NCBI GenBank assembly: GCA_964592375.1
Contig: CAZQDP010000046.1
Span: forward strand, 1 to 19,463
DNA from: CAZQDP01 sp964592375
GTDB taxonomy: Bacteria; Bacillota; Clostridia; RUG12999
DNA: 19,463 nucleotides
Reading direction: 5' to 3'
Within the stretch, counting starts at the first letter, position 1, and each line of letters opens with the position of its first letter. Positions 1-8,203 of the stretch are shown here, in pieces. The notes under the pieces were generated by a model. That model made no database searches. It was not told the DNA's origin and saw only the letters and a list, made by a program, of their open reading frames with translations. The position numbers and the translations under genes were made by a program.

Positions 1-3000
1 TTTCAACAATATCCGCACTGCTGGCATTGATCTTTGTGCTGTCGGCGCTGGAGAACGTACTTACATCTGAATAGGCAATCATTTTTTCTAAACCGGTAAG
101 TTGATCCTCTTCAATCGAATAAAGCGGATAATTTTCATCATAGTTGGCAATAAGTACCTTAAATGGTACGCCTGCATTAAACAAATCCATGATGAATGCT
201 CGATAGTTACCTAATGAATTTCTTGTTACATCCTCCCATCGGACTAGCACGCCAACCTTGGCAGGTATTTCATGGCCGTCCATCAGCGCTGCATTTTCTC
301 TGATAAACTGATACAGATCCCCATATTCATCCGTGGTGCCAAAGTATCTAGGTGCGTCTGTGCCGGGTAGATAGACATCCCAGGGCACTAACATAAAATG
401 CCCCATAGCATACGCCTGCGCAATGCCAGGGCGCACGAGCTCCTTGCTCTCTTGATTGGGAACAGGCGAGATAATGATGGGAGTGCCAATGGCGGTTTTA
501 ATGCTACTGCCCGTGACAATCTTGCTAATATCAAAGGATTCTTCACTATGTTCCGCAACTCCGTAATCAAATGAACCGCTCAGCGTCTGATCCTCAATGG
601 CTATATTGTTAAAAGACATTGCCTGAACATTAACGGAAATGGATATATTTTTATTTGCATACTCATATGCTTCACTGCGCAGATTTTTATAATATTGTTC
701 TGTAGTATATTTTTGAAATTTAATGAACCATGCATTGGTAGCGGCAAGTGTTGTTATTCGCTGCGTTAGATACGCGCTATCAGTGGTGATTCCCTTGCCA
801 ATAATATACTGCCTGTAATCAAAGGTGTTTATATCTGTAATGCCTAGCGCTGCAATCTCGGTTGCGCTCAGATTGTCTTTCAAATATTGTCTAAAACCTG
901 AAATGCAATCGGGGCAGAAGCATCCGGCTGCCCAACCGATCATGTTAAAGTTTCCGGCCGCGTCATCATGTTGGAATTCTGTTCCGCCTGCATCAATGGT
1001 CGCTTTTATCTTATTGAGCGAGGCGTTAAAATATGCTGGTCTGCTAAAACATCCCCAATATGATGGAGGTGTCCAAGGCATATACGGCGCAACCACCCTA
1101 TTGCCTTCTAAGCTCAGCACATAACCATCCGTTACCTGTTCGATGGTATTCACAGTTCCTTGGAAGGTCAGCCCCAGCGCGGTGATATTATGAATTTGTG
1201 TTGAATTCGTAATATATGACCATTTATCTCCCGTGGCCATAAACTGTTTCATGGCGTCCAATGTGTTGATATCCGCGCCTCTTTCACCCGCATTTGTAAC
1301 GTACCAGCGGGAGGATAGGAACACCGAAGAATATGGCGATACGGATACACTCTCTTCAATCAGCGGAACATTAGCGGATTTGGCGCCGTCCCAGAGCATC
1401 AGCTCAACATCATATTTGCCTCTTTCTTCAGGTATGTTCACGGTAATGCTATCCGGATAATTCACTCCGGCACCAATGGATACATTCGTTAGTGCTTGTG
1501 TACCGATGATTTCTCTGTCATCTTTCAATATGGCCTCTAACGTGGAAGTGTAGGTCTTGCCTGAATTGTTTAAAATAATGGGAGAAATTACTACACTTGC
1601 ACTGCTACTGAAGATGGTAGATACATTGGCGTTAAGGCTTAGCCCTCTATCGTTTAATCGTCTTGGCTCTCCATCATATACCAACACATTGTCAAAGCAG
1701 CCACCCGCCCCAGCCGTAAGCGCGCTCATCGATATGGCATCAAATACCGCTTGTCCAGCGGTGGTAAATGCGATTGGCGTTGCATTCTTCTTGATACCAT
1801 TTATGTATATGTCATAATTCCCCGCCCCTGTATGGATGTCCATCTGCAAAGTATTGAAAATGGATGCATCATCAATTGATGTGTTAAAGGTTCCTGCTGT
1901 AATGCTACTACCGGATAGTAAAAGCTCAATCTCGCAGTTTTGGCCTTCCATCATCACTTTGTAAGCAGATGTGCCTTCCGATTTAAAATCAAACTGCATG
2001 GTATATCCTATTGGCGTTGCAGTTGGAATCGGCGTGGGCGTAGGCACCGGCGAAGGTGTGGGCGTTGCTGTGGGAGCTGGTACATCCTCTCTCGTGCCTG
2101 CATATACACGCACATTATCAATATTCCCAGCAAAGGTTCCTGTTGCATCGGATGTTGCAATGGAAAGTTGATNNNNNNNNNNNNNNNNNNNNNNNNNNNN
2201 NNNNNNNNNNNNNNNNNNNNNNNNNNNNNNNNNNNNNNNNNNNNNNNNNNNNNNNNNNNNNNNNNNNNNNNNCCCGCTATGCTATTATACATGCTTCCCA
2301 CCGTCTGATCCTGAAAATCTACCGTTGTTATCAGCGGCATCGGCGTAGGCACTGGTGAGGGCGTAGGGGTAGGTGTTGGCGCTGGCGTGAACGTTGGGGC
2401 TGGCACATCTTCTCTCATTCCTTCATATACACGCACATTGTCAATATTCCCAGCAAAGGTTCCTGTTGCATCGGATGTTGCAATGGAAAGTTGATTGAAT
2501 TTTACCCTTCCATTGATGGGATAGGGTCCGGAGTAAATAGAGGGCAGATTACCATAATGCCTAAATCCAAAAGGTGTGCTTGTGATTTTCGTACCATTTA
2601 CATACACATCAAATGTATAGTTATCCGCATTGATTTCATACTGCAAACGGTAAAATTCATTTGAATTAACCACATTGGTGACTGAAGTTCCAAATGTGGT
2701 TGCAATCGTGCCCCAATTTAGGGTGGTTGAAACATAATAATAAGTGCTTGCTCCATCGTCTGCATCCTTGCCTCTTAAAGTAACACCAAGATGTGGTGCG
2801 CCTTGCACTGGCTTATACATGAAATCCAAGGTAAGGTTTTGTATGTCTTGCGACGGTAGCGTTTTGAAAACCAATTCTTGGTTAGTCGTGCCAGTTTCAA
2901 AATGCATATATTTGTCCGAATACTGCTCCATGATTTCCGTGCCCGCTATGCTATTATACATGCTTCCCACCGTCTGATCCTGAAAATCTACCGTTGACAT

Positions 3001-4029
3001 TAGTGGTTCTAGGGTAGGTACCGGCGAAGGTGTTGGTGCCGGCGTTGGCGTAGGGGTAGGTGTTTGAATACTAAAATATAAAAGCTGTTGGTTGGCTGCA
3101 TTTTGGCCTGCCTCGACATATGTGTTGTATTCGCCTATAAGACGAATATTCATTGCAGCACCGGCAGTGATATATTCAGAGGTACACTGTGCATTAACCT
3201 GAGCTAACGGCAGATAAAAACGCTGTTCTAATAAGCAATCCCCCCCAGTCATGGGTTCTACAATCGGCATCAATGTCGGTGCGGGGGTTGGCGTGGGAGT
3301 TGGTGTAGGACTGGGCGAAGGTGATATGGTCGGAAGTACGCCGCCTGAATAAACTACAATATCATCAAAGCTACCGGCAAAGGTTCCTGTAGCCCCTGAT
3401 GTGGCAATGGAAAGATAATTGAATTTTACCCTTCCATTGATGGGAGAAGGGCCGGAGTAAACGGAAGGTAAATTGCCGTAATGCCTAAATCCAAATGGAG
3501 TTGATGTTACCTTTATTCCGTCAACATAGACATCGAATGTATAGTCATCTGCATTTATTGCATATTGAATTCTGTAGAACCTGTCACTATTGAGTACATT
3601 ACTTACTGTCGTACCAAATACGGTAGCAATGCTTCCCCACCGGATTGCTGTGGAAACATAATAATATGAATTAGCGCCATCATTGGAATCCTTTCCGATG
3701 AGTGTGACTGCAATTGGTTGCGCGCTTGGTACCGGCTTGTACTCGAAGTCAAGTGTGAGCGTGCCTGTATCTTCCGATGGCATAGAGGCTGCAATGAGCC
3801 CCAAATTTGTCGTAGTGGTTGAGAACTCCATGTACTTCCCATATACGTTTTGCTTGATTTCCGTTCCGGCAATGCTGTTATACGTATTGCCGACAGTTTG
3901 ATTTTCAAAGTCAATTGGTGTAATTAAGGTGCTGGATAATAAGTTGAAATTATTGTGTGCGAAAATGTTTTGCAATGGGTATGTAACTGTCATAAACACC
4001 ACAAGTAAGAATAACGCTGTTTTTTTCAT
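1..4029 (-). CDS. Large secreted multi-module glycosidase-like protein (3' end beyond window, internal scaffold gap)
   Basis: The frame is open from an ATG at 4029 to the left edge, apart from the N block at 2173-2272, after which the reading continues in another apparent frame. The start follows a GGAG site (minus strand); an in-frame ATG at 4071 has no such site. Residues 1-24 are a signal peptide (MKKTALFLL..., cleavage near NIFA/HNN). Then come module 1 (37-230), a Pro/Thr linker, a short two-cysteine segment (about 260-320), a second linker, module 2 (345-538), a third linker and module 3 (interrupted). After the gap follow a linker, a diverged fourth module (about 2005-1670), an Ig-like stretch, and from about 1325 leftward a TIM-barrel-like region with an HDD motif and a CFCPDC motif. 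From memory, such motifs occur in GH42-like putative glycosidases. I infer binding and cleavage of an extracellular polysaccharide; substrate unknown. Visible length is about 1308 residues, plus the gap and the missing end. Confidence 0.85.
2097..2328 (-). repeat. Beta-sandwich-like module 3 (interrupted by the gap)
   Basis: Only the first 16 or so residues (to YNSIA) and the last 30 or so (QLSIATS to VRVYAG) are present, on either side of the N block. They are near-identical to module 2 in DNA. A Pro/Thr linker and then a diverged fourth module (NYDIYINGIKKNATP ... DNVLVYDG, about 2005-1670) follow. Confidence 0.75.
2173..2272. other. Assembly gap (100 N) inside repeat module 3
   Basis: Exactly 100 undetermined bases, the usual placeholder for a gap of unknown size. 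Both flanks match module 2: 2273-2327 is identical to 2942-2996 over 55 bases, and 2101-2172 matches 2424-2495 with one difference. The corresponding interval in module 2 is 2496-2941, 446 bases. The reading frames of the two flanks need a gap length of 2 modulo 3; 446 satisfies this and 100 does not. The frame break is therefore an artefact, not a mutation. Confidence 0.93.
2415..2997 (-). repeat. Beta-sandwich-like module 2 of the large secreted protein
   Basis: Complete second copy, running from VDFQDQTVGSMYNSIAG to NIDNVRVYEG. It is closer to module 3 than to module 1: the sequenced ends of module 3 are almost identical at DNA level, which points to a recent duplication. It is flanked on both sides by Pro/Thr linkers (about 3070-3005 and 2405-2335). 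Confidence 0.75.
3341..3921 (-). repeat. Beta-sandwich-like module 1 of the large secreted protein
   Basis: Protein-level repeat of about 190 residues, starting at the PIDFENQTVG segment and ending at DDIVVYSGG. It shares with module 2 the blocks YNSIAGTEI, GKDS/ADDGA-YYYVST, FDVYV(D/N)G, TPFGFRHYGNLPS and GRVKFN-LSIATS. The size and strand-like alternation resemble concanavalin-A/LamG-type carbohydrate-binding domains, but I cannot name a family. Confidence 0.7.
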
Positions 4030-4072
4030 TATTTCCACTCCTTCAAAATTTGTTCCTTTGTGAATAACCAAA

Positions 4073-4087
4073 TGTTAACGCTTACCA
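4073..4087 (-). promoter_or_regulatory. CcpA/LacI-type operator (cre-like) upstream of the secreted protein
   Basis: The minus strand reads TGGTAAGCGTTAACA, which fits the catabolite-responsive-element consensus WTGNAANCGNWNNCA with one mismatch. It ends 44 bases before the start codon, where it would act as a road-block or promoter-overlapping operator. I could not identify a convincing -35/-10 pair for this gene. Catabolite repression of a polysaccharide-acting enzyme would make sense, but this is inferred from motif shape only. Confidence 0.4.
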
Positions 4088-4785
4088 AGTTTACAGGTTC
4101 ACCAAAAGCACCTCCTTGAAATGGAAGTTCAATTTTTCTTGTACTATTCCACAAAACCCAAACAATAATCATTAATAGAAAGGAATGTTTGAAAAAAACT
4201 CTGTGAAGTATTGCAGTTTATTTATGATTATATTTAAATGAATAATAAAATGTTGTTCCTGCAGCAAATGATAGCGTTTGATAATAGATACTGATCGTGC
4301 AGACGAAAAATTCATCAATTGTATGTGTATTCAAAAACATTCGATGGACCTCTTGTGAAGATACTTGACGGACAATGGCACACTTTTTGTAAGATGCACC
4401 TTCTTCATTACTAAAATTATAGCATACTCGCACAAGAAAGTGTTACAGTATTCAATCTAGTATTTGCATTATCTTACTATGTTTTGTTATTTTCTTTCGG
4501 GAGAGGGCATGCACTTTATTTGATGCAGTGGACATAGGACAACAATTTGTGAGGTAAGCTGATATTTGTATGACAACAAATACTGCAAGTGCAGGTATTC
4601 TCACATCACTTTCTTCAATCTTTTAGCCAAGACTAAAAACCCCAAAAATGGGATATACAATACAAAAGAAATGTGTTAAAATGAAATTGAAACGCTTCGA
4701 TTTGCCTCAACTGGTACGACTGCTCATAAATATTGCTGGAATACAAAACGGTTCAATGAGACATTGGCATGATTGTGAGGGCATC

Positions 4786-4805
4786 AATTTAAGGTAAATT
4801 TAAGG
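4786..4805 (+). promoter_or_regulatory. Two 9-bp direct repeats with 11-bp period, response-regulator box
   Basis: AATTTAAGG occurs at 4786-4794 and again at 4797-4805, one helical turn apart. This is the layout used by OmpR/PhoB-family dimers. A TATAAT lies at 4808-4813. A second possible -10, TATGCT at 4815-4820, starts 10 bases after the repeat, the same distance as in the VTC promoter. No good -35 box is visible, as expected for an activated promoter. I infer autoregulation by the regulator encoded immediately downstream. Confidence 0.6.
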
Positions 4806-4837
4806 ATTATAATTTATGCTAATACAGAGGTGATACG

Positions 4838-5518
4838 ATGCGCATACTTTTGGTTGAAGATGAAGTCCGTTTGGCAGAGGCTTTGGTGCAAATTCTGAAG
4901 AAGAATCACTATGTTGTGGATCATGTGAATAATGGGGAAGATGGTCTTGACTATGCTTTGTCGGATATTTATGATGTAATCTTGCTTGACATTATGCTTC
5001 CGAAAATGAATGGTCTTGCAGTGCTAAAAGAATTCAGGAGGGAGAATAAGCTTACTCCCGTCATCATGCTCACGGCACGAGGCGAGATTTCCGACAAGAT
5101 AACAGGGCTTGATTATGGTGCAGATGATTATCTGCCAAAGCCTTTTCATACAGATGAATTGCTTGCAAGAATAAGAGCGGTTGGGCGTCGAAAGGGAGAA
5201 ATCGTATCTGAGAACTCCACACTTGCTTATGGTGATATCACCTTATCAACAGCATTGCTTGCGCTTGCAACAACGCATCACAGCGTGAGCCTTACGCTAA
5301 AGGAATGTGAGTTATTGGAATACTTGATTCTTAATAAGAGCCTTGTTTTATCGAAAGAAAAGATTATTGAAAAGTTGTGGGGATATGACTCCGAAGCAGA
5401 TGATAATCATGTAGAAGTATATATTTCTTTTCTGAGAAAGAAAATATCACATGTGCATTCCGATGTAAAAATACAGACGATCAGAGGGGTAGGATATACA
5501 TTATGTTTCGAAAACTGA
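4838..5518 (+). CDS. OmpR/PhoB-family response regulator
   Basis: 226 residues, typical for the family. The receiver domain (about 1-115) has the acidic pair E7/D8, phospho-acceptor D51 in LLDIMLP, T79 and K101 in LPKPF. The C-terminal winged-helix DNA-binding domain (about 130-225) has the usual LT-KE-ELLEYL start and ends with TIRGVGYTL. The ATG at 4838 follows GAGGTG. The 3' end overlaps the kinase gene by 16 bases, so the two are translationally coupled. The direct repeats before its own start and before the VTC operon suggest that it controls both. The signal sensed is unknown. Confidence 0.95.
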   Translation: MRILLVEDEVRLAEALVQILKKNHYVVDHVNNGEDGLDYALSDIYDVILLDIMLPKMNGLAVLKEFRRENKLTPVIMLTARGEISDKITGLDYGADDYLPKPFHTDELLARIRAVGRRKGEIVSENSTLAYGDITLSTALLALATTHHSVSLTLKECELLEYLILNKSLVLSKEKIIEKLWGYDSEADDNHVEVYISFLRKKISHVHSDVKIQTIRGVGYTLCFEN

Positions 5519-6690
5519 GAAATAAATTTTTGGTGCTGTATATGGGAACCGTAGTCATTCTTATGTTTGTTTTTTTCGCAATAACCTTCGTATCTGCCTA
5601 TAAAAACATGGATAGAATGAGCTTTGAAATGTTAGACCGTGCAGCCAGACCGAAACAAGAATTCTATGCACCTCCTCCGGAGAATATCAATCCCAAATTT
5701 TCTCCTGTATTTACTGTAGAACTGAACGAGGATGGTGAAATGATAGATGTGCAAAGCTCTTTTGATATGGAGGATAGTTTCTATAACGAAATAGTGGCAA
5801 CTGCGCTCTTGAAAAACAATCAGAGCGATATTATTGCACTGGACTATTCATATTTTAGATACAAAATGGATGGCAATCGCATTGTATTTTTAGATATTTC
5901 AAAAGATATAGATATGCTATATCATATGGCATATACGTTTTTATGGATCGCGTTTCCCATGATAATTGTTATCTTTCTGATTAGTCTGTATTTTGCCAAT
6001 AGGTCCATTTTACCCATTGAAATTTCATATAATAAACAAAAGGAATTTATTGCCGATGCTTCACACGAGCTTAAAACACCACTTGCAACCATTGATACAA
6101 ATGTGGATGTCTTGCTTGAGAGTTCCTGCGGCGAACAAAAAAAGTGGCTCTCTTATATTAAAGCGGAAACCGCTAGAATGGCGAGCTTGACCGGTAGCCT
6201 TCTGTATTTAACCAAGCTGGATTATAATCGAACTGACATTGAAAAAGAAACCTTTAATTTTGGAGATTTGGTTGCTGATGTACTCATCCCACTGGAAGCG
6301 GTATTGTACGAAAAGCAAATTGCATTTGAGAGCAGCATAGCCAAAGACTTGCAAGTACATGGTAACCGCGAACAACTAAGACGAGTTGTTGGAATACTGG
6401 TTGATAACGCCATTAAATACTCAGACGGCTTGCTCAAGATTTCTCTTATTAAAAGTCAAAATAATGTAAAACTGACGATATCGAATTCCGGGGCAGGAAT
6501 ACCAAGTGATGAAATAGATAAAATTTGGGATCGATTTTATCGATGTGATAAATCAAGGGAGTACAGCGGCGGTTTTGGTCTGGGCCTTCCTATTGCAAAA
6601 TCAATTATCGATGCGCACAAAGGAAAGATACTGTGTGAGAGCAAAATCGATGAATGGACAAAATTGTTGATAATATTGCCACTTGCGTAA
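5503..6690 (+). CDS. Membrane sensor histidine kinase, partner of the response regulator
   Basis: 395 residues. Transmembrane segments lie at about 9-31 and 141-165, enclosing an outside domain of about 110 residues with a Pro-rich stretch (YAPPPEN) and a FTVELNEDGEM segment. There is almost no room for a HAMP domain between TM2 and the dimerisation helix. The H-box ASHELKTPL carries the phosphorylated H188. The ATPase domain shows the N-box (N302 in LVDNAIKYS), the G1/F region (IWDRFYRCDKSR) and the G2 box (GFGLGLPIAKSI). It overlaps the regulator gene and ends within a terminator. HAMP-less kinases of this shape are common in Clostridia; the ligand cannot be predicted. Confidence 0.95.
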   Translation: MFRKLRNKFLVLYMGTVVILMFVFFAITFVSAYKNMDRMSFEMLDRAARPKQEFYAPPPENINPKFSPVFTVELNEDGEMIDVQSSFDMEDSFYNEIVATALLKNNQSDIIALDYSYFRYKMDGNRIVFLDISKDIDMLYHMAYTFLWIAFPMIIVIFLISLYFANRSILPIEISYNKQKEFIADASHELKTPLATIDTNVDVLLESSCGEQKKWLSYIKAETARMASLTGSLLYLTKLDYNRTDIEKETFNFGDLVADVLIPLEAVLYEKQIAFESSIAKDLQVHGNREQLRRVVGILVDNAIKYSDGLLKISLIKSQNNVKLTISNSGAGIPSDEIDKIWDRFYRCDKSREYSGGFGLGLPIAKSIIDAHKGKILCESKIDEWTKLLIILPLA

Positions 6691-6709
6691 AGTAAGTGGC
6701 TCTTTTTTT
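6678..6709 (+). terminator. Terminator at the kinase stop codon
   Basis: Stem GCCACTT (6678-6684) / AAGTGGC (6694-6700), 9-base loop, then TCTTTTTTT. The TAA stop (6688-6690) lies in the loop. It separates the two-component genes from the VTC operon, which therefore needs its own promoter. Confidence 0.85.
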
Positions 6710-6740
6710 GCCGATTGCAAGCATTTAAAAAGTTTTTGTA

Positions 6741-6775
6741 AATTTAAGGTTGCCTTAAGGTTTACATTGTACAAT
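6741..6775 (+). promoter_or_regulatory. VTC operon promoter with the same 11-bp-period direct repeat
   Basis: TTTAAGG (6743-6749) and CTTAAGG (6754-6760) are 11 bases apart. A -10 box TACAAT at 6770-6775 starts 10 bases after the second repeat. The first repeat is identical to the 9-bp AATTTAAGG before the response regulator. No good -35 box exists, and the repeats occupy that position, as in PhoB-activated promoters. Seen: the repeats and their spacing. Inferred: binding by the neighbouring regulator. Confidence 0.65.
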
Positions 6776-6802
6776 AAGGCCATAGAAAGGGGGATGAACA
6801 TC

Positions 6803-7606
6803 ATGGCTGTTGAAGTAATGAACAGAGTGGAAAAGAAGTTTTTACTCGATAGTGAAACTTATTATCAGCTTCAAAACACGGTAAAAGATTTTATGGAACT
6901 CGATCGGTTCAATAAAGTCAATGAATTTTACACAATCTCTAATTTGTACCTTGATACACCGGATAATCATTTAATCAGAACATCAATTGGTAAACCGCTG
7001 TATAAGGAAAAATTAAGGCTCCGAGCATATGGCGTTCCTACAGACTCGGATTATGTCTATCTGGAAATCAAGAAGAAATATAAGGGAAATGTGAATAAGC
7101 GACGAACAAGGCTCTTGCTACCGGAGGCATATCAATTTATTGAAACCGGGGTAAAGCCTCTGCCAAAAGAGTATATGAACGAGCAAGTCTTAAACGAGCT
7201 TGCATATTGCCTGAAATTGTACGATTTATCTCCAAAACTGTATTTGGCATATGATCGCAAAGCATTTTTTGGGCCAAGCGAACTGAGGGTCACCTTTGAT
7301 ACAAATATCAGAACAAGAAGGGTGGATTTAAGGCTTGAACATGGTGATTACGGAGCATGCCTTATGAATAACGATTTGTGGCTGATGGAGATAAAATCCG
7401 CTACGGCAATGCCCCTATGGCTGACAAAAGCGTTATCGCTTCTCAAGATATACAGCAATGGCTTTTCAAAATACGGCGCAGAATATATACACTTTTTAGA
7501 AGGAGGCGAAGAAAAATGTTCGAATCCATATTTAGCACCTCACAAGAGATGGCAACCATTAGTGCAACAAGTGTTATCACCACAATCGGCATCGCTTTTC
7601 TCTTAG
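6803..7606 (+). CDS. VTC-domain protein (polyphosphate-polymerase-like)
   Basis: 267 residues from the ATG at 6803, chosen because GAAAGGGGG ends 9 bases before it; an ATG at 6794 sits too close. The VTC fold of the CYTH/triphosphate-tunnel superfamily shows in NRVEKKFLLD (E10, K12), YLDTP, KEKLRLRAYG (K70, R72, R74), YLEIKKK (E88, K90), KRRTR (99-103), YDRKAFFG (R152), LRVTFDTNIR and WLMEIKSA (E196, K198). These charged residues would line a tunnel that in yeast Vtc4 makes polyphosphate from ATP. The bacterial family's product is less well known. No membrane segment is seen; it probably works with the DUF4956 membrane protein encoded next. The last 30 or so codons overlap that gene in another frame and are probably not part of the conserved domain. 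Confidence 0.88.
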   Translation: MAVEVMNRVEKKFLLDSETYYQLQNTVKDFMELDRFNKVNEFYTISNLYLDTPDNHLIRTSIGKPLYKEKLRLRAYGVPTDSDYVYLEIKKKYKGNVNKRRTRLLLPEAYQFIETGVKPLPKEYMNEQVLNELAYCLKLYDLSPKLYLAYDRKAFFGPSELRVTFDTNIRTRRVDLRLEHGDYGACLMNNDLWLMEIKSATAMPLWLTKALSLLKIYSNGFSKYGAEYIHFLEGGEEKCSNPYLAPHKRWQPLVQQVLSPQSASLFS

Positions 7607-8202
7607 GGATTTTTATTGGCTTTATTTATATGAAAACCCATCAAAAAGGCGTGTATGCACAAAGTTTTGTCCTCACGCTGGTGATGCTGCCCATTATCAT
7701 TGCGCTCATTATCCTTCTTATTGGAAGTAATGTAGCAAGAGCTTTTAGCCTTGCAGGCGCTTTTTCCATTATACGATTTCGAAGTACAATGGGCGACCCC
7801 AAGGATATTGCATATGTACTTTTTACAATGGCAGTAGGGCTTGCGCTTGGTGTGGGTTATATCGGTTATTCGATACTGTTTGCAATTGTATTATGTATGT
7901 TTATGTTCCTCCTATATAAGATGAATTTTGGAGCAGGCCGTGAGCTTTCGAAGCTACTAAAAATAATGGTGCCGGAGGATCTTGACTATACAGGGGCATT
8001 TGATGAGGTGATGGATAAATATACTTCATCCCAAACGCTCACCAGGGTAAAAACAACTGATTTGGGAAGCTTGTATGAGCTTACTTATGATGTAACCATA
8101 AAAAGTGGCTTTAGTGAAAAGAATTTCATCGATGAGCTAAGGTGTAGAAATGGAAACCTCAATATTGTGTTATCCATTAAAAATAATGAAGGAGGAAATT
8201 AA
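7516..8202 (+). CDS. DUF4956 family membrane protein
   Basis: 228 residues from the ATG at 7516, preceded by AAGGAGG with ideal spacing; an upstream in-frame ATG (7378) lies within the VTC gene and has no such site. About four hydrophobic segments (roughly 18-38, 50-72, 98-117 and 118-135) surround the family's signature GAFSIIRFRS-GDPKDIAY (81-100). The C-terminal 90 or so residues are soluble and probably cytosolic. The family regularly occurs beside VTC-domain proteins, and a role as membrane partner or channel for the VTC product is a reasonable inference but not shown here. The gene overlaps the VTC gene by 91 bases and is followed by the CotH gene start after one base. Confidence 0.9.
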   Translation: MFESIFSTSQEMATISATSVITTIGIAFLLGIFIGFIYMKTHQKGVYAQSFVLTLVMLPIIIALIILLIGSNVARAFSLAGAFSIIRFRSTMGDPKDIAYVLFTMAVGLALGVGYIGYSILFAIVLCMFMFLLYKMNFGAGRELSKLLKIMVPEDLDYTGAFDEVMDKYTSSQTLTRVKTTDLGSLYELTYDVTIKSGFSEKNFIDELRCRNGNLNIVLSIKNNEGGN

Positions 8203-8203
8203 T

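Larger units (their letters stand above)
4030..4837. other. Intergenic region between divergent genes, about 0.8 kb
   Basis: AT-rich, with no convincing gene. A 71-codon minus-strand reading frame at 4218-4433 lacks a ribosome-binding site and resembles nothing I recognise. Visible elements are the cre-like site near 4080, an inverted repeat TTTTAG/CTAAAA at 4621-4638, and the response-regulator promoter with direct repeats at the right end. The length leaves room for a small RNA, but I see no specific structure that supports one. Confidence 0.5.

Noticed and set aside
2173..2272. Frameshift or pseudogene call in the large secreted protein
   Set aside because: The frame change coincides with the 100-N placeholder and disappears with the length predicted from module 2.
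1940..2358. Plus-strand frames crossing the N block
   Set aside because: They are antisense to the secreted protein, and their Gly/Val or Cys/Arg-rich content comes from the Pro/Thr linker codons read backwards.
2010..3345. Possible CRISPR-like spaced repeats
   Set aside because: The repeats are Pro/Thr linker codons and protein modules of about 190 residues inside one coding frame, not short palindromic repeats with unique spacers.
4218..4433. 71-codon minus-strand reading frame in the long intergenic region
   Set aside because: No ribosome-binding site, no recognisable motif, and AT-rich composition typical of chance frames.
4687..4702. Second LacI-type operator (TTGAAACGCTTCGA)
   Set aside because: Three mismatches to the cre consensus and no clear promoter beside it.
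7327..7333. Another TTTAAGG-like sequence
   Set aside because: Single copy within the VTC coding region, without a second repeat at 11 bases, so probably chance.
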